Assembly: GCA_964495655.1 (NCBI GenBank)
Contig: CAZBWK010000001.1
Location: 1 to 64,000, forward strand
Direction of reading: 5' to 3'
Length of the DNA stretch: 64,000 nt
DNA from: JAAYJR01 sp964495655
GTDB lineage: Bacteria; Bacteroidota; Bacteroidia; Bacteroidales; Prolixibacteraceae
Each line of letters starts with the position of its first letter. Within the stretch, counting starts at the first letter, position 1. The notes under the pieces were generated by a model. The model was given only the letters and a program-made list of their open reading frames with translations, had not been told where the DNA came from and made no database searches. Position numbers and translations under genes: made by a program. Below are positions 18,599-27,600 of this stretch, in pieces.

Positions 18599-18961
18599 AT
18601 GCTTTCACAACGGGAAATCGGAGGAATTGCAGAACAATTAGCTAAAGACCATTTGCAAAAATCGGGTATGCAAATTATTGATACCAATTGGTACCACGGT
18701 CATCTGGAACTGGATATCATTGCCCGCGACAATAACGAGCTGGTTATTGTTGAAGTAAAATCACGTAATGGAATTCGTTTTGAACACCCCTCTGATGCTG
18801 TTAAAAATGTAAAGATCAAAAGAGTTATTGACGCTGCTGATGCCTATATAATGGAAAAAGGATCAGATCTGGAAACCAGGTTTGATTTAATTACCATAAT
18901 CTTTTTTGGCAATGATTTCGAGCTTGAACATTTTAAAAATGCCTTCTACCCGACCATGTAA
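18599..18961 (+). CDS. YraN/UPF0102 family nuclease-fold protein
   Basis: A 120-residue protein of the UPF0102 (YraN) family, with a restriction-endonuclease-like core. The putative metal/active-site pattern is visible: an early Glu (GGIAEQLAKDHL), then LDIIARD and VIVEVKSRNG (Asp...Glu-x-Lys). Function is not established; a role in DNA processing or as a Holliday-junction-like nuclease is only suggested by the fold. Probably co-transcribed with ldcA. Confidence 0.9.
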   Translation: MLSQREIGGIAEQLAKDHLQKSGMQIIDTNWYHGHLELDIIARDNNELVIVEVKSRNGIRFEHPSDAVKNVKIKRVIDAADAYIMEKGSDLETRFDLITIIFFGNDFELEHFKNAFYPTM

Positions 18962-18981
18962 AGAGGGTAATGACACATACC

Positions 18982-19001
18982 CCTGTATGCTTTTATGCAG
19001 G
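18982..19001 (+). other. Small hairpin after yraN
   Basis: CCTGTAT and ATGCAGG can pair (one G-U) around GCTTTT. No T-run follows, so it is a weak terminator candidate at best. Confidence 0.25.
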
Positions 19002-19074
19002 ACTTAAAAAACTGATATCTTTAAATATCCGGCCCAATATTCCTGTTTAATTGCCTATTAATTAGTTTTTTTAC

Positions 19075-19082
19075 TATTTTTG
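19075..19082 (+). promoter_or_regulatory. Candidate -7 promoter box (TATTTTTG)
   Basis: TAnnTTTG match 24 bases upstream of the acyl-CoA synthetase ATG. Confidence 0.45.
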
Positions 19083-19105
19083 AACAAACAGTAAATAAAA
19101 AAAAC

Positions 19106-20746
19106 ATGACAAGATTAACATTATCAAAACTCTATACTGATTCTTTCAGGAAAAATTGGGATGGAGCAGCTTTCTCAGATTACGAAGGGGGTAATTATAC
19201 TTTCAGCGAAATTGCTGAAAATATTAAATCATTGCATCTGTTCTATCAGTTTGAGGGGTTAAAACGGGGAGATAAAATTGCAGTGCTTGGGCGCAACTCA
19301 GCAAACTGGGGAACAGTTTTTCTGTCAGCCCTCTCATCCGGCATTGTAATTGTTCCCATTTTACCAGATTTTAATGAAACAAATACAAATCATATAATCA
19401 ATCACTCCGAAGCCAGGCTGGTTATCGGAGCAAAGTCATTATTGAATAAAATTGATTTTGACAATGATGAAAACCTGCAAACAGTAATTGTTCTTGAAGA
19501 TTTTACTCTTCATGCATCCAGGGATGAGAACACCCGTTACAGGCTCAACGATTCTTTTCAGTATTACAAGGATAATAAACTGGAAAAAGACAATTTTGTT
19601 TTTGAAGAGTGGGATCCTGAGGAGACCTGCATTCTTTCTTACACTTCCGGGACTTCAGGTTTTACAAAGGGAGTGATGATCCCAGAAAGGAGCCTTGTGT
19701 CAAATATCATATTTGCACAAGACCACATGCCGCTGCAGCCGGGGCACAACATAGTCTCTTTTTTACCTATGGCCCATGTTTACGGCTTACTGTTCGAATT
19801 TTTATTCCCTGTTTCCCTGGGTTGTCATATTACATTTTTGAGCAAGATGCCCTCTCCGGCAATTATTACAAAAGTCTTCGGAGAGATCAAGCCCCATCTC
19901 ATCCTTTCTGTACCACTGATCATTGAAAAAATATATAAGAAACGAATTCTGCCAACAATAGAGAAACCTCTGATGAAGGTATTGCTCAGGATACCCGGTA
20001 TTTCATCAGTTATTCTGAAAAAAATTAAGGAAAAACTTACGGAAACCTTTGGCGGCCGGTTCTTTGAGCTTGTAATAGGAGGAGCGCCCCTAAGCGCAGA
20101 TGTTGAAAAATTTTTCAGGAGGATAAATTTTCCTTTCTCTATCGGTTACGGAATGACCGAATGTGGTCCGCTGATTAGCTATGAAGCATGGGATAAAACG
20201 CTGGCAGGCTCGGCAGGGAGACTGGTAGACCGCATGGAAGTGCGAATTGACTCAGATGACCCATATAATATTGTAGGAGAGATACAGGTCAGGGGTGAAA
20301 ATGTAATGACCGGTTATTTTAAAAATGAAGTAGCCACCAATGAAGCCTTTACTGAAGACGGATGGTTAAAAACAGGAGACCTTGGTATTATTGATAAAAA
20401 TAATTTCATTTTTATCAGTGGCAGATCAAAAAATATGATACTTGGCCCTTCGGGGCAAAATATCTACCCTGAAGAAATTGAAGCAAGGATCACAAACCAA
20501 CATTATGTTGCTGAATGTGTTGTTACAAGCCGTCAGGAGAAGCTGGTGGCAAAAGTATTCCCTGATTTTGAAGCAATGGAGGCAGATAAAATTACCCTGG
20601 AAGATCTTCCTGAATTAATGGAAGAAAACAGGAAAAAACTGAATTCTGAACTGCCAAAATATGAGCAGATCTCGTCGTTCGAACTGGTAACCGAAGAGTT
20701 TGAAAAAACACCTAAAAAGAATATTAAGCGGTTTAAATATGTATAA
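19106..20746 (+). CDS. Long-chain-fatty-acid-CoA ligase (AMP-binding enzyme)
   Basis: Activates fatty acids to acyl-CoA through an acyl-adenylate. 546 residues with the ANL-superfamily motifs in order: P-loop SYTSGTSGFTKGV (about 178-190), YGMTECGPL (about 349-357), TGDLG (about 422), and the hinge/GRSKNMI segment followed by the C-terminal NIYPEEIE. It is shorter than the classical FadD/long-chain type with an LCFA lid, but has the 'HVYGLLFEFLFP' segment of long-chain enzymes. Chain length is inferred. It ends 23 bases before the next gene on the same strand. Confidence 0.93.
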   Translation: MTRLTLSKLYTDSFRKNWDGAAFSDYEGGNYTFSEIAENIKSLHLFYQFEGLKRGDKIAVLGRNSANWGTVFLSALSSGIVIVPILPDFNETNTNHIINHSEARLVIGAKSLLNKIDFDNDENLQTVIVLEDFTLHASRDENTRYRLNDSFQYYKDNKLEKDNFVFEEWDPEETCILSYTSGTSGFTKGVMIPERSLVSNIIFAQDHMPLQPGHNIVSFLPMAHVYGLLFEFLFPVSLGCHITFLSKMPSPAIITKVFGEIKPHLILSVPLIIEKIYKKRILPTIEKPLMKVLLRIPGISSVILKKIKEKLTETFGGRFFELVIGGAPLSADVEKFFRRINFPFSIGYGMTECGPLISYEAWDKTLAGSAGRLVDRMEVRIDSDDPYNIVGEIQVRGENVMTGYFKNEVATNEAFTEDGWLKTGDLGIIDKNNFIFISGRSKNMILGPSGQNIYPEEIEARITNQHYVAECVVTSRQEKLVAKVFPDFEAMEADKITLEDLPELMEENRKKLNSELPKYEQISSFELVTEEFEKTPKKNIKRFKYV

Positions 20747-20769
20747 TAAATTCAGAAAAAATTTTTAAC

Positions 20770-21684
20770 ATGAGCGCTACAAACAGAAGAGATTTCGTAA
20801 AGAATTCATTAGCCGTTACAGGGGGGTTATTATTATCGCCGGCAATGATTAACTGTTCAGCTGGAAGCCCCCCCTTTAAGATCTCACTTGCTGAATGGTC
20901 ATTTCACAAAACACTTTTTGCAAACCAGATGACAAATCTTGAGTTCCCTGTTGCAGCCAGGGAACTGGGTATTGAAGGAGTTGAATATGTCAATCAGTTT
21001 TTCAAGGATAAGGCAAAGGATGAAAAATACCTTGCCGAGCTCAAAAAAATATGTGCCGGAGAAAATGTAGAGAGTGTCCTGATTATGTGTGATGCAGAAG
21101 GCATGGTTGGCCACCCTGAAGAACCGGAAAGAGTTAAAACAGCAGAAAACCATAAAAAATGGATCGATGCAGCTGCATTCCTGGGCTGTCATTCCATCAG
21201 GGTAAATGCTGCAAGCCAGGGAAGTTACGAAGAACAGCAAAAACTTGCCGCCGACGGATTACGAAAGATATGTGAGTATGGTGATACGAAAAACATAAAT
21301 GTCATTGTAGAAAACCATGGCGGACTCTCAAGCAACGGGGAATGGCTTGCCGGGGTTATGGAACTAACAGGCCATAAACGTGTTGGCACTCTTCCCGATT
21401 TTGGCAACTTTATAATAAACAGGCAAACGGGAGAGGAGTTTGACAGATACAAAGGAGTTGAATTGCTGATGCCCTATGCCAAAGGAGTAAGCGCCAAGTC
21501 GCACGACTTCGACAGTGAGGGCAATGAGATTCATTCAGACTATTTCCGGTTGATGAAAATTGTGAAAGATTCAGGTTACAGAGGATGGATAGGAATAGAG
21601 TACGAGGGAAGTGTATTACCTGAAAAGGAGGGTATTCTGGCCACTAAAAGGTTACTTGAAAAAGTATTTGGAACGTTAGGCTGA
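20770..21684 (+). CDS. Exported sugar phosphate isomerase/epimerase-like TIM-barrel protein
   Basis: A 304-residue xylose-isomerase-like TIM barrel (AP endonuclease 2 family). The N-terminus has a twin-arginine signal (RRDFVKNSLAVTGGLLL), and AMINCS could be a lipobox, so it is probably a Tat-exported, possibly lipidated protein. Metal-ligand candidates are IVENHGG (about 179-185), LPDFGNF (about 205-211), SAKSHDF and GIEYEG. These secreted members are common in Bacteroidetes; the true substrate is unknown. The A-rich leader (AAAAAATTTTTAAC) precedes the ATG without a Shine-Dalgarno site. It converges on the next gene with no bases between stops. Confidence 0.88.
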   Translation: MSATNRRDFVKNSLAVTGGLLLSPAMINCSAGSPPFKISLAEWSFHKTLFANQMTNLEFPVAARELGIEGVEYVNQFFKDKAKDEKYLAELKKICAGENVESVLIMCDAEGMVGHPEEPERVKTAENHKKWIDAAAFLGCHSIRVNAASQGSYEEQQKLAADGLRKICEYGDTKNINVIVENHGGLSSNGEWLAGVMELTGHKRVGTLPDFGNFIINRQTGEEFDRYKGVELLMPYAKGVSAKSHDFDSEGNEIHSDYFRLMKIVKDSGYRGWIGIEYEGSVLPEKEGILATKRLLEKVFGTLG

Positions 21685-22584
21685 TCATCTTCTGAAGGGG
21701 TTAGAACCCTTTTTTCTCCAAAAAATTGATTTGTTCATTTTTCTGCTTTTTGTATAGTTACTCTTGTGCAGCCTTCTGTCAGGAATAGCTGAATACAAAA
21801 GGCCGGCACTGATCTGTGCTGTCACAGACCAGCATGAAGCAGACTTAAGGCTCTCAATGCCATCTGATTTAATATAGTCATAGTTAGGAACGCCATTCAC
21901 AATATCTGAATTGATCAATGCTGCCGTTCCGTCAATATAGAAGTCAAATTTATCAGTCAGTTTGATTGTAGTGCCCAGTCCCGTGCCTCCGCTGAACGAT
22001 GCTCGTTTGGGGTAATCGCTGTTTCGCGTTCCCCTGGCGTATAAAACGCCAACGTCATATTCAACACGATAAAAGGGATCGCGGAAAGTGAAGTCAGTAC
22101 CTGTAAATGCCACTCCTCCAAATGCTTTAAGAAAAATAGTAACATCATCTGCGATAGGCAGAAAATACCAGCGGGCAGTTCCCAGGAGAGACAAAACCTG
22201 AGTTTTATATATTAATTCCTCAGTCGGATAGGGATAACTGTCGGGTAAGGGATTATTCCGTGAAAGAAAAAAATTATGGAGAGGAGCCTTATCTGTATGG
22301 CCATATAGGTTCATATAGTCGAACTCCATACCCACCTCAAAATCTGAAGTTACCGGTGCCATAATTTCTGCATCGGCTCCGATCCTGAATGCCGGGCTGA
22401 AATCACTGCTTCCGGGGTAGGTCAGTACATCCGCCGCGGGNNNNNNNNNNTGTTTGATCTCTGCATTCCCCGGTTCTGTGATGAAAAATGAAGAATTGGC
22501 GCCCAGCCTGTACCTGAATATCTGGGATGAGGTTACATTAGAAAACAACAGCCATATTGTGGTTATTACCAGGTAACGATACAT
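21685..22584 (-). CDS. Outer-membrane beta-barrel-like protein, interrupted by an assembly gap
   Basis: About 299 residues with an N-terminal signal peptide ending at SSQ and many short amphipathic strands rich in aromatic and Gly residues, typical of Bacteroidetes outer-membrane or porin-family proteins. Residues 45-48 are unknown because of the 10-N run at 22441-22450; the frame happens to be kept across it, but the real gap length is unknown, so the gene may be longer. The C-terminus (KSNYTKSRKMNKSIFWRKKGSNPFRR) is basic and does not end in the usual barrel Phe, so a frameshift or cytoplasmic-type tail near the end is possible. Function unknown. Confidence 0.65.
   Translation of the reverse strand: MYRYLVITTIWLLFSNVTSSQIFRYRLGANSSFFITEPGNAEIKXXXXPAADVLTYPGSSDFSPAFRIGADAEIMAPVTSDFEVGMEFDYMNLYGHTDKAPLHNFFLSRNNPLPDSYPYPTEELIYKTQVLSLLGTARWYFLPIADDVTIFLKAFGGVAFTGTDFTFRDPFYRVEYDVGVLYARGTRNSDYPKRASFSGGTGLGTTIKLTDKFDFYIDGTAALINSDIVNGVPNYDYIKSDGIESLKSASCWSVTAQISAGLLYSAIPDRRLHKSNYTKSRKMNKSIFWRKKGSNPFRR
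22441..22450. other. Assembly gap (10 N)
   Basis: Ten undefined bases mark a scaffold join or gap of unknown true size inside the outer-membrane protein gene. Confidence 0.99.
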
Positions 22585-22650
22585 CGTTAGTTATATTATT
22601 TTCAGGGTTTCAATATAAGATTTTACTTCTAAAAAAACTAATAATATTTT

Positions 22651-23910
22651 TTACCTGTTTTGTTTTATCTCTTTTGCATCAACAAGTTTATATAATTTAT
22701 CAGATCTTCTGATCTTTTCCGGGAAAGGAACAGAGATATGTTGTCCCTTTAAACCCTCTTCAACTCTCTTAAAATCAAAACGGATCTCATCGACAACAGA
22801 CTCAGCCACACCGGTAGTAGGCCCGTTAACAATTATGCTTTCCCCGGTTTTTAAATTACCTGTTTCCAGTTTAAATTCAGCTACACCGATATTAGAAAAA
22901 TAATTTGTACACCTCCCTAAATAAATTTTCCGTTTGGCAGCCTGTGAACCATAATTAGCGCTCCACTCTCCCAGGCGCTGGCCAAGGTAGTATCCATTCC
23001 AGAAACCCCGGTTAAACACTGAAGCCAGTCTCTCATTCCAGTTTTCAATTTTTTCTTTTGTAAAAGAGTTACTAAAATATGCTTCCACAGCCTCTTTATA
23101 ACACTCCACCGTTGTCTTTACATACTCAGGTGAACGCGCACGGCCTTCAATCTTAAGGACAGTAACTCCGGCATCGAGGATCTTATTAAGAAAATGGATT
23201 GTCCTGAGATCTTTTGGAGACATAATATATTCATTGTCAATCTCCAGTTCCGCCCCGGTTTCTTTATCTCTTACAATATATGCTCTTCGGCAGGTTTGCA
23301 GGCATGCTCCCCGGTTAGCCGGGGAGGCCGTTTCGTGCAGGCTAAGATAGCATTTACCACTAACTGCCATACATAAGGCCCCATGCACAAACATCTCAAG
23401 CCTGACAAGATCACCTGAAGGACCCCTTATTTGCTGCCTGACTATCTCATCATTGATCTCGTGCACCCTCCCAAGGTTTATTTCGCGTGCAAGAACCATG
23501 ACATCAGCAAATTGTGAAAAAAACCTGACCGCCTCTGTATTAGTAATATTGACCTGAGTAGATATATGCACTTCCAGCCCTATTGACCGGGCATACTGAA
23601 TTACTGATATATCGGCTGCAATAACAGCAGAAATCCCGCATTCTTTAGCTGCATCAAGAATATCATGCATCTGCCCGATTTCAGTATTGAAAATTTCGAC
23701 ATTCAGGCTCAAATAGGTTTTAACACCGTTTTCTGCAGCAATCTTTACTATTTTGTACATGTCGGCCAGCGAAAAATTGGCAGATGACCGTGACCGCATG
23801 TTAAGATCACCTACTCCGAAATAAACTGAGCCGGCCCCTCCCTGGATGGCTGCCATAAGGGTTTCCATAGAGCCTGCCGGTGCCATTATTTCAACTTCCC
23901 TTCTGATCAT
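22651..23910 (-). CDS. Peptidase U32 family protein (YegQ/RlhA-like)
   Basis: A 419-residue member of the U32 family. Despite the name, members studied act on RNA (for example 23S rRNA C2501 hydroxylation by RlhA) or in prephenate-linked tRNA hydroxylation. The barrel start IMAPAGSMETLMAAIQGGAGSVYFG, the segment GALCMAVSGKCYLS and the Cys set NRGACLQTCRRAY are typical, consistent with an iron-sulfur cluster. The start codon is 15 bases after the stop of the ABC permease, so it may be read through from the efflux operon, though functionally it looks like a housekeeping gene. Confidence 0.92.
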   Translation of the reverse strand: MIRREVEIMAPAGSMETLMAAIQGGAGSVYFGVGDLNMRSRSSANFSLADMYKIVKIAAENGVKTYLSLNVEIFNTEIGQMHDILDAAKECGISAVIAADISVIQYARSIGLEVHISTQVNITNTEAVRFFSQFADVMVLAREINLGRVHEINDEIVRQQIRGPSGDLVRLEMFVHGALCMAVSGKCYLSLHETASPANRGACLQTCRRAYIVRDKETGAELEIDNEYIMSPKDLRTIHFLNKILDAGVTVLKIEGRARSPEYVKTTVECYKEAVEAYFSNSFTKEKIENWNERLASVFNRGFWNGYYLGQRLGEWSANYGSQAAKRKIYLGRCTNYFSNIGVAEFKLETGNLKTGESIIVNGPTTGVAESVVDEIRFDFKRVEEGLKGQHISVPFPEKIRRSDKLYKLVDAKEIKQNR

Positions 23911-23925
23911 AATCTGATTAAAAAT

Positions 23926-24645
23926 TTATACAAATTTCTCTCTTTTTTGGAGATTATAAAGGCCATAGAGTATAAAAATTACCGATCCAGTCCCTAAAAA
24001 TATTCTGTTTTTTGTAACTATACCCTGCCAGATAATCTCATTAAAGTTATTTGGAAGCTGGAAAGGATTTAAAAAAACATTCCATTGTGTCCTTGCTATA
24101 TTATTCTGGAGAATCAGCAATGCCACGCCAATGAGAATCACTAATACCGCAGTTCCGTTACCATTCTTAATTACAGTAGAGAACATAAATGACAAAGAGC
24201 CCATAAAAATAACCGGATACATCAACTGGTAAGCCATTTCAAGGACATCTACCCTGTACAGCAAAACAGAGGCAATGAATGCAAACAAGACTATGATTAA
24301 AAAAACCAGAACGTAGATCAGTAATAATCTCACAAGCCAGACTTTGTACCTGTAATTAGGTATGCCAAAAAGAATTTCAAGCATACGTGAATCGTCATCG
24401 CTTTGAATGCCAAAAACAGTAGGATAGAAAATAAGAAGTATCCCGGGAAAAATCAGCAGGGTGTATACAGTTACTTCATTGAACATTGCATTATTCCATA
24501 CCATCTGAATCGCAAAAATCAGAAAAAAAGCAAATGCTGCAAGCAGGAACCATATAAACCTGCCTGAAAATATGATCTTCATATTATACCTGATCATTTT
24601 CCATTTATTAAACAAGCTGTTTTTTATATCATATTTGCGTTTCAT
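23926..24645 (-). CDS. ABC-2-type permease, last gene of the hybrid efflux operon
   Basis: A 239-residue inner-membrane protein with six hydrophobic helices (about 30-50, 60-80, 103-127, 135-160, 165-185, 212-230) and no extracellular domain. The segment FGIQSDDDSRMLEILFGIPNYRYKVWLVR between helices 2 and 3 resembles the coupling region of ABC-2 permeases. Its start overlaps the end of the RND-ABC fusion gene by 17 bases, so translation is coupled and it is the natural membrane partner for the fused ATPase domain. Substrate unknown. Confidence 0.8.
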   Translation of the reverse strand: MKRKYDIKNSLFNKWKMIRYNMKIIFSGRFIWFLLAAFAFFLIFAIQMVWNNAMFNEVTVYTLLIFPGILLIFYPTVFGIQSDDDSRMLEILFGIPNYRYKVWLVRLLLIYVLVFLIIVLFAFIASVLLYRVDVLEMAYQLMYPVIFMGSLSFMFSTVIKNGNGTAVLVILIGVALLILQNNIARTQWNVFLNPFQLPNNFNEIIWQGIVTKNRIFLGTGSVIFILYGLYNLQKREKFV

Positions 24646-27600
24646 TGTTCAGCGGTTTTTTGATGAAATCCTTCAATAAACATAAATAGGCATCCTCCAG
24701 GTGCGGGGCCACATTCACAGCATCAGCCGATGGTTTCTCTTTTGCCAGCAACCTGATCTTTATATTATCACCGTCACGCATATGATGAATGATCAGCTGC
24801 TTATCAGCAAAGTTATCAAACTCTTTAGCGGGTAAAGTCATCTGCCAGACAAAACCTTCGCCCATGCTGACCATATCTGACGGGGTTCCGGAATATTTAA
24901 GGTCACCTCTGTTAATTACTGCAACCTGGTTACACGAGCTGGAGATATCTTCTATAATATGTGTCGAAAATATCACAATCCTTTCCCTGCTAAGTTCAAC
25001 CAGCAGGTTTCGGAAGCGTATCCTTTCGCGCGGGTCGAGGCCGGCAGTTGGTTCATCAACAACCAGTATTCTGGGCAGAGTAATAAGAATTTGTGCAATC
25101 CCGATTCTTTGTTTCATTCCACCCGAGAAAGAACTAATCCTGTCATCTCTCTTTTCCCACATATGCACACTTTTCAATACATACTCAAGTCGTTCATTCC
25201 TTACCTTTTCAGACTTAATGCCTTTTAATATTGCCTGATAATCGAGAAACTCCCAGGCCGACATATTATCATAATAGCCAAATGCCTGGGGCAGATATCC
25301 CATAAGTCCCTGCAGTTCTTCCCGGTATTTTTGAGTATCCAGTCCGTTAATCCATATTTTACCGTAACTCTGTTCAAGAATTCCGCATATAATGCGCATC
25401 ATTGTTGATTTCCCGGCGCCATTGGGCCCCAGTAAACCAAACATACCAGTCTTTATCTCCAGCGAAACACCGTTTAATGCGCGGAATGGCACGTTACGTT
25501 TTCCAATCACCGGTATCTGGCGCACCACAGTAAAATACCATCTTCGTAAACTGCTTAATCTGCCTTCAATACGTGCAATATTAAGTTTTTTATTGTGTAT
25601 ATATTCTCCTGAAGTATATATTATCAACAAAATAAGCCAAATTATACCCACAAAAATTACCATCCCTGTATTATCCCAGCGCATAAAAAAGATCAAAACA
25701 AAGAGGGCCGGTAATGCCCAAAAAATAAGATTAAACAATATCCGGTCAATCTTATGTAACAGTTCATTTCCGGTATCTCTGAACCTGTTGTTCAAAACAC
25801 GGGAAGCAGGATTATACAAAATAAATGTAAAGAAATAGATAAAATGAGACATCACCCACATCCAGAAATTACTCTCAAGGTAGAAGAAAGTAAAATAGAT
25901 CATAAAAATAAAAAGAGGTATTTGCCATATCAAGTCATAGAAGTCATGTAACTTTCTGTAATCTTTAAGTAATCCGGCCCTCTCCCTGATCTTAATCCCG
26001 GCTTTCCATTCTCTCACAAACCTGCTGTCCCTGTCATATACTTTAACCAGCTTACGAATGACTATTTTTATTGGCTCCTTTTCATCAATCACTCCGGAGC
26101 TGGCCTGCTTAAGACTTGTCAGCACAAATGCTGTAACTCCGGGAATAAGAATCACAATAAGCATAAAACCCAGCAATTTCCAGACAAATGTATCTACCTC
26201 AAAATAAATATATGCTGCTGCAGCTGCAAAAACGATTATCTGCAACGCTTTTAACTGCCAACTCAAAGATTTAAGCCAGTTAATTGAATTTTCCATCCCA
26301 AAATACAGGGTAGGTATAAAAATAAGGGTTAGAAGGGTACTTACGCTTAACCCTCCGATCACAGTAATGGCAAAAGGCGCTCCGATAGCCCCTACATATT
26401 CCGATTTACCAAGCGCCAGGGGCATCATAGCCACGATTGTTGTTATGGAGGTTATGAGTATAGGTCTTACCCTTGAAAGCCCGGCAGTTATCAGGGCTCT
26501 TGATTTACGGTTACCCCTTTTACGAAGTATATTTGTAAAATCTATAAGTATAATTCCATTATTTACCACTACTCCCAGCAATATCAGAAATCCGGTAAGT
26601 GTATTGGCATTGAAAAGGCTGTTACCCGTAAAGATCAGGGCAATAAATGAACCAATTGCTGCCAATGGAACCGAAAACATAAGCACTACAGGAGTTGTAA
26701 GAGATTCAAAAACCGAAGCCAGTATCATCAGGATCAAAATAAACGCAGCAGCAATAAGAAAGTAAAATTCAGCATACTGGTCTTCTTCGTGGATCACCTC
26801 TATCGCCACTCCCGGAGGCATTTTATAACTGCCAACGACCTCATCTATTTCGAGCCGGTATGCTTCCAGCAGGCTTTTTGATTGTTCTGCTTCAGGTGCA
26901 AAACGGTAAAAAAGCTGAATCTGCTTCTCCTGGTTGATCCTGTTAATACTTGCCATGCCGAATGAATAGACTATATCGGCAATATCCTGCATCTCATATA
27001 CAGCGCCCTGTCCGTTTCTTATCTGAACACGGCGGAGGTCGTCCACATTTTTTTCCCTCGCTTCCTCCTCCTCCGTAAGTTTCTCTTTTATAAGTATATC
27101 AAACTCTTCATTGCTCTGTTTGAAATTTACTCCTGATGAAAACTCCCGGCTGAAAGAACCAAGTTCCGATGCAATATTATTTAAAGTCAGACCATATTCA
27201 GTCAGCAAAAGCTGATTAAAGTAAAGATGGAGTTCAGGGCGTCTGCTTCCGACGCTAAGACTGACACTTCTTATGGACTCAAGATTTTCAACATAATACT
27301 GAAGGTCTTCGGCCACTCCCCTCATCAGCTCAAAATCTTCACCTTTAATTACAATACGTTCGCGATTTGTACCAATTCCCAAAAAACGGCTGAAATTTTC
27401 TATTCCGGTACCTCCTCCGCTGCCACCTCTGAATCTGGCACTTGACGCAGGAGCAGTCAGGCTCACCTCAGCCCTTGCTATATTTTGTATTAAACCTTCA
27501 GCCTGTGACTTGATCTCTGCGATTTTACGATCGTTGATCTTCTCATAATCCTCCTGAAGAACAACCGTGATAATCGCATCTTCAGCCTGGATATTAGAAA

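Noticed and set aside
18962..19105. Possible tRNA or small RNA gene in the gap after yraN
   Set aside because: Only one weak hairpin; no cloverleaf, no TTC arm.
24789..25838. Three long plus-strand frames opposite the ABC domain of the RND-ABC fusion
   Set aside because: Shadows of a strongly conserved coding strand; translations show no motif.
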